Below are positions 6,076 through 8,255 of a DNA stretch of 8,255 nucleotides, in pieces. This DNA is from Lachnospiraceae bacterium. GTDB taxonomy: Bacteria > Bacillota > Clostridia > Lachnospirales > Lachnospiraceae. The DNA is taken from positions 1 through 8,255 of the forward strand of contig CAAEHZ010000313.1 of the NCBI GenBank assembly GCA_900755865.1. The letters run 5' to 3'. A program made the position numbers and the translations under genes. Positions within the stretch are counted from its first letter, which is position 1. Each line of letters opens with the position of its first letter. Under the pieces are notes generated by a model. It was not told where the DNA came from and searched no databases. It saw only the letters and a program-made list of their open reading frames with translations.

Positions 6076-6110
6076 ACCCGGTACGACAACTGTTGTACCG
6101 GGTATTTTTT
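6076..6110 (+). terminator. Rho-independent terminator of the spore-protein gene
   Basis: ACCCGGTACGAC (6076-6087) pairs with GTTGTACCGGGT (6092-6103), 12 bp with one G-T pair and an AACT loop. ATTTTTT follows. On the minus strand the same hairpin is followed by GTCTTTATTT, so it may weakly stop readthrough from the converging oxidoreductase gene. Confidence 0.93.
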
Positions 6111-6142
6111 GTATGATGCTCCTGTAATTCTAAAACATTCGG

Positions 6143-6175
6143 AATCCGCTGATTTACTGCGTAAATCGCCAGATT
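6143..6175. repeat. Imperfect hairpin in the converging intergenic stretch
   Basis: GATTTAC (6151-6157) and GTAAATC (6161-6167) form a 7-bp stem with a TGC triloop. AATC (6143-6146) and GATT (6172-6175) extend it across a 4-by-4 internal loop. It has no T-run on either strand. With the next hairpin it accounts for most of 6111-6266, where I see no gene. Confidence 0.45.
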
Positions 6176-6181
6176 TTAAGA

Positions 6182-6205
6182 GCTGCAAGCCAGAATGCCT
6201 GCAGC
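6182..6205 (-). other. Hairpin after the oxidoreductase gene, possible weak terminator
   Basis: GCTGCA (6182-6187) and TGCAGC (6200-6205) form a 6-bp stem, with two further inner G-C pairs after a mismatch. Read on the minus strand it is followed by TCTTAAAATC, a poor T-run, about 60 nt after the oxidoreductase stop codon. It may be a weak terminator or RNA 3'-end structure. Confidence 0.35.
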
Positions 6206-6266
6206 ATTGTTTTATCATATTTCTTCAAAATTAAATTGTCAACATCAACAAAGAAAAACAGGAAAC

Positions 6267-7265
6267 TTATTCAAAGGGATATCTTACCCCCCACTCTTTC
6301 CGCAAGGCATCCATCTGCCGCATTATCACCATGGTTTCCCCATGGGGCATCTCCGGGCACTCCTTCTGCCCCGCCTGTATTGCCCTCCTGCAGGCTTCCA
6401 CCTCATACTCATAACCGTTAATCTGTACCGGAAGCTCTATCTTCCTCTGTACCATACCCTCCCTGGAATATAATACCACATTCCGGGGATTGTTATTGCT
6501 CTCCCATAAAAGACTTCCCTCGCTTCCCGTTATCCTTACAAAGTTACTTTTCTCTTCCATCATGGAGGTGTGAAGAATTGCTTTCTTTTCTCCCGGATAA
6601 GTGAGAATGATATCATCCGTTGCATCTACTCCCGTTTCATACAGCTTGCAGTGGCTCTCTGTTCGAATCACATTATCCCCCATATAAATCGAAGCGGAGG
6701 TAAGAACGTATACCCCAAGGTCAAGAAGGGCGCCGCCGCACAGCTCAGGTTCGTGCATTCTCGGCTTTTCATAATTGGGTACGGAAAAAACAGCCTCCAG
6801 CCTCTGTACCTCCCCGATTGCCCCTTCCTCCAACAGCTTCGTAATCATCTGTCTGCTGGGCATATATCTCGTCCACATCGCCTCTGCCAGAAATACTTTT
6901 TTCTCTGCCGCCATTTGAAAAAGCTGCTCCGCCTGTCGGGCATTTGCCGTAAACGCTTTCTCCACCAGTACATTCCTTCCCTGCCCGATACAGAGCGCCG
7001 CATGCTCAAAATGAAGGGAATGGGGCGTTGCTATATATATCAAATCCAGTTCTTCATCCGCTGCAAGCTCTTCATAGCTTCCATACGCCCTTTCAAAATT
7101 CCATTCTTCTGCAAAGCTTTCCGACTTCTGCAGACTTCTGGAGGCAACTGCCCAGGGAACAATCTCCCCTGCTTTCGCAAGACCATTCAAAGCCTTCGCC
7201 ATGGAACCGGCAATATTTCCCGCTCCTAAAATACCCACCTTAAAAACCTTCTGCTTTTTCTCCAT
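6267..7265 (-). CDS. Gfo/Idh/MocA-family NAD(P)-dependent oxidoreductase, dihydrodiol-dehydrogenase-like
   Basis: This cytoplasmic enzyme probably oxidises or reduces a sugar-like polyol or keto-sugar using NAD(P). From the ATG at 7265 it has 332 residues, the usual family length. The N-terminal Rossmann fold shows KVGILGAGNIAG (9-20), and the strand end LIYIATPHSLHFEHA lies at about 75-89. The catalytic EKP-type motif is VEKA (101-104), with the usual proline replaced by alanine. AEAMWTRYMPS (127-137) and GGALLDLGVYVL (177-188) point to the dimeric dihydrodiol dehydrogenase-like branch. The true substrate cannot be read from sequence. GGAGG lies 10 nt before 7265; an ATG at 7328 would add 21 low-complexity residues and has only a weak AAAGG. 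The gene follows the transaldolase terminator and I see no clear promoter, so it may depend on readthrough or a weak promoter at 7329-7375. Confidence 0.93.
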   Translation of the reverse strand: MEKKQKVFKVGILGAGNIAGSMAKALNGLAKAGEIVPWAVASRSLQKSESFAEEWNFERAYGSYEELAADEELDLIYIATPHSLHFEHAALCIGQGRNVLVEKAFTANARQAEQLFQMAAEKKVFLAEAMWTRYMPSRQMITKLLEEGAIGEVQRLEAVFSVPNYEKPRMHEPELCGGALLDLGVYVLTSASIYMGDNVIRTESHCKLYETGVDATDDIILTYPGEKKAILHTSMMEEKSNFVRITGSEGSLLWESNNNPRNVVLYSREGMVQRKIELPVQINGYEYEVEACRRAIQAGQKECPEMPHGETMVIMRQMDALRKEWGVRYPFE

Positions 7266-7275
7266 CCCTTTACTG

Positions 7276-7280
7276 CCTCC
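7276..7280 (-). promoter_or_regulatory. Ribosome binding site that favours the oxidoreductase start at 7265
   Basis: GGAGG on the minus strand lies 10 nt before ATG 7265, slightly long but with a perfect core. The upstream in-frame ATGs at 7328 and 7316 would translate through this site and yield a Gly/Lys-rich tail not expected before the Rossmann strand. Confidence 0.6.
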
Positions 7281-7368
7281 ATCTGCACCAGAACCTGTTT
7301 TTTGCCAATCTTTCATGCCGTTTTTCATATCTGCCTTTGCTTTCAGCTATATTCTTACTTCATACTGC

Positions 7369-7402
7369 AAAATAAGCCCCGTACGCTTTTCACATACGGA
7401 GC
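7369..7402 (-). terminator. Rho-independent terminator of the transaldolase gene
   Basis: On the minus strand GCTCCGTA (7402-7395) pairs with TACGGGGC (7383-7376) over 8 bp with one T-G pair and an 11-nt loop, followed by TTATTTT. It lies about 20 nt after the transaldolase stop codon and before the oxidoreductase gene, so it separates the two, perhaps incompletely. Confidence 0.8.
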
Positions 7403-7421
7403 CTATTCTATGTATCCTATA

Positions 7422-8075
7422 TTATTCACCAAATACAGCCTTATAATCTGCCTGGAATTTTGCAATACCTGCATCTGTCAGAGGATGCTTTACCATCTGC
7501 TCAATAACAGAATAGGGAACCGTTGCAATATCTGCCCCTGCCAGTGCGCAGTCTGTTACATGAATAGGATTGCGGACACTTGCTGCAATAATCTTTGTGT
7601 CCAAATCTGTTACTGCGAAAATATCTGCAATTTCACGAATCAAATCCACGCCTCTTGTGCTGATGTCATCCAGACGTCCCAGGAAAGGAGAAACATAGGT
7701 TGCTCCGGCGCGGGCTGCCAAAAGTGCCTGATTTGCACTGAAAATAAGCGTTACATTTGTCTTGATTCCTTCAGAGCTGAGTACCTTACATGCTTTCAGA
7801 CCTTCTACCGTCATGGGAATTTTTACTACCATGTTCGGATGAATCTTTGCAATCTCTCTGCCTTCCCGAATCATGCCCTCTGCATCCACGGTTGTTGCCT
7901 TTACTTCACCGCTGATAGGTCCGTCTACAATAGACGCAATCTCTGCGATAACCTCTTCAAACACACGACCTTCCTTTGCAATCAGGGAAGGATTGGTTGT
8001 TACACCACAGATAACCCCCATATCATTCGCTTTCTTAATGTCTTCTACCTTTGCAGTATCAATAAAAAAACGCAT
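7422..8075 (-). CDS. Transaldolase, short (TalC/MipB-like) subfamily, 217 aa
   Basis: It transfers a dihydroxyacetone unit between sedoheptulose 7-phosphate and glyceraldehyde 3-phosphate in the non-oxidative pentose phosphate pathway. The TIM-barrel protein has Asp6 in [18 protein letters not shown] (25-36), the Schiff-base Lys85 in VVKIPMT (83-89), [19 protein letters not shown] (107-125) and PFLGRLDD (130-137). Glu57 and Phe112 occupy the positions that in E. coli fructose-6-phosphate aldolase are Gln and Tyr, so true transaldolase activity is favoured over FSA activity. The start is ATG 8075: AAGGAG lies 8 nt away, whereas an ATG two codons earlier would be too close. An in-frame ATG at 8144 adds a charged tail with no family match. 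The gene has its own promoter and terminator. Confidence 0.96.
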   Translation of the reverse strand: MRFFIDTAKVEDIKKANDMGVICGVTTNPSLIAKEGRVFEEVIAEIASIVDGPISGEVKATTVDAEGMIREGREIAKIHPNMVVKIPMTVEGLKACKVLSSEGIKTNVTLIFSANQALLAARAGATYVSPFLGRLDDISTRGVDLIREIADIFAVTDLDTKIIAASVRNPIHVTDCALAGADIATVPYSVIEQMVKHPLTDAGIAKFQADYKAVFGE

Positions 8076-8083
8076 TGCCATAT

Positions 8084-8089
8084 CTCCTT
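8084..8089 (-). promoter_or_regulatory. Ribosome binding site of the transaldolase gene
   Basis: AAGGAG on the minus strand, 8 nt before ATG 8075. The ATG at 8081 would be only 2 nt from it, so 8075 is the better start. Confidence 0.8.
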
Positions 8090-8148
8090 TTTCTTTATTT
8101 TTACCCCCGTATGCTCTTTCGCAGTTATGCCTGTGCCCGTGCACATCA

Positions 8149-8161
8149 AGGATTCTATCCT
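8149..8161. repeat. 13-bp palindrome next to the transaldolase -10 box
   Basis: AGGAT (8149-8153) and ATCCT (8157-8161) are perfect inverted arms around TCT, one base from the -10 box and across the predicted transcription start. That position suits a repressor site, but 5-bp arms are weak evidence. Confidence 0.35.
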
Positions 8162-8162
8162 C

Positions 8163-8191
8163 AGTATACTAGGTCACAGGGAAAACATCAA
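8163..8191 (-). promoter_or_regulatory. Sigma-A-type promoter of the transaldolase gene
   Basis: On the minus strand TTGATG (8191-8186) and TATACT (8168-8163) are separated by exactly 17 bp. The start would be near 8156, leaving a leader of about 80 nt that contains a small TGTGC/GCACA hairpin (8132-8145). Upstream of it, 8192-8255 shows nothing I can name. Confidence 0.82.
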
Positions 8192-8255
8192 GGTTTTTTA
8201 CTGCAACTTTTCCAGATATTTTCCAAAATAGTCACTTTTCCCCCAAGAAGCACCC

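Noticed and set aside
6570..7229. 219-codon plus-strand open frame opposite the oxidoreductase
   Set aside because: Shadow of a well-supported gene; composition unlike a folded protein and no ribosome site.
7302..8231. Long plus-strand open frame (309 codons) antisense to the transaldolase
   Set aside because: It lies opposite a clear enzyme gene, is Cys- and His-rich without domain logic, lacks a ribosome site and crosses the transaldolase promoter and terminator.

Overview
The window looks like chromosomal DNA of a spore-forming member of the Clostridia, most likely Lachnospiraceae. This is inferred from an alpha/beta-type small acid-soluble spore protein gene, a long single-chain PurL, Bacillota-style strong GGAGG ribosome sites and hairpin-plus-T-run terminators, and moderate GC content. 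No transposase, phage gene, CRISPR array or rRNA gene is visible.

Left block (1-2799, minus strand): three co-directional genes with short gaps. In order of transcription they are an unrecognised 154-aa protein, a TetR-family regulator and the first 561 codons of purL, which runs off the left edge. No terminator or clear promoter separates them, so they may form one transcript placing a purine biosynthesis gene behind a TetR regulator.

Divergent control region (2800-3019): a dense AT-rich spacer holding a 17-bp palindrome (2927-2943), a second inverted repeat (2943-2963), overlapping -10-like boxes (2971-2981) and a third palindrome (2987-3000). It separates the TetR operon from the large plus-strand gene and is the most likely place for autoregulation by the TetR protein.

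Centre (3020-5382, plus strand): a 767-aa protein with an N-terminal cyclic-nucleotide-binding-like barrel that lacks the usual phosphate-contacting arginine. It is followed by about 650 residues that I cannot assign to any family. It ends at a clear terminator. It is the least understood gene in the window.

Right-centre (5383-6110, plus strand): tRNA-Trp(CCA) with its own promoter and terminator, then a spore-protein gene with a sigma-G-like promoter. The spore gene has an unusual leader with a repeated 10-nt element that allows two competing pairings, and its own terminator.

Right block (6111-8255, minus strand): a transaldolase gene with a good sigma-A-type promoter and a terminator, followed by a Gfo/Idh/MocA-family oxidoreductase gene. 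The oxidoreductase converges on the spore-protein gene across an intergenic stretch containing two hairpins.

Functionally this is mostly ordinary housekeeping and sporulation DNA. The possibly new element is the divergent pair of the 154-aa protein/TetR/(purL) operon and the degenerate cyclic-nucleotide-binding giant protein, joined by palindrome-rich control DNA.
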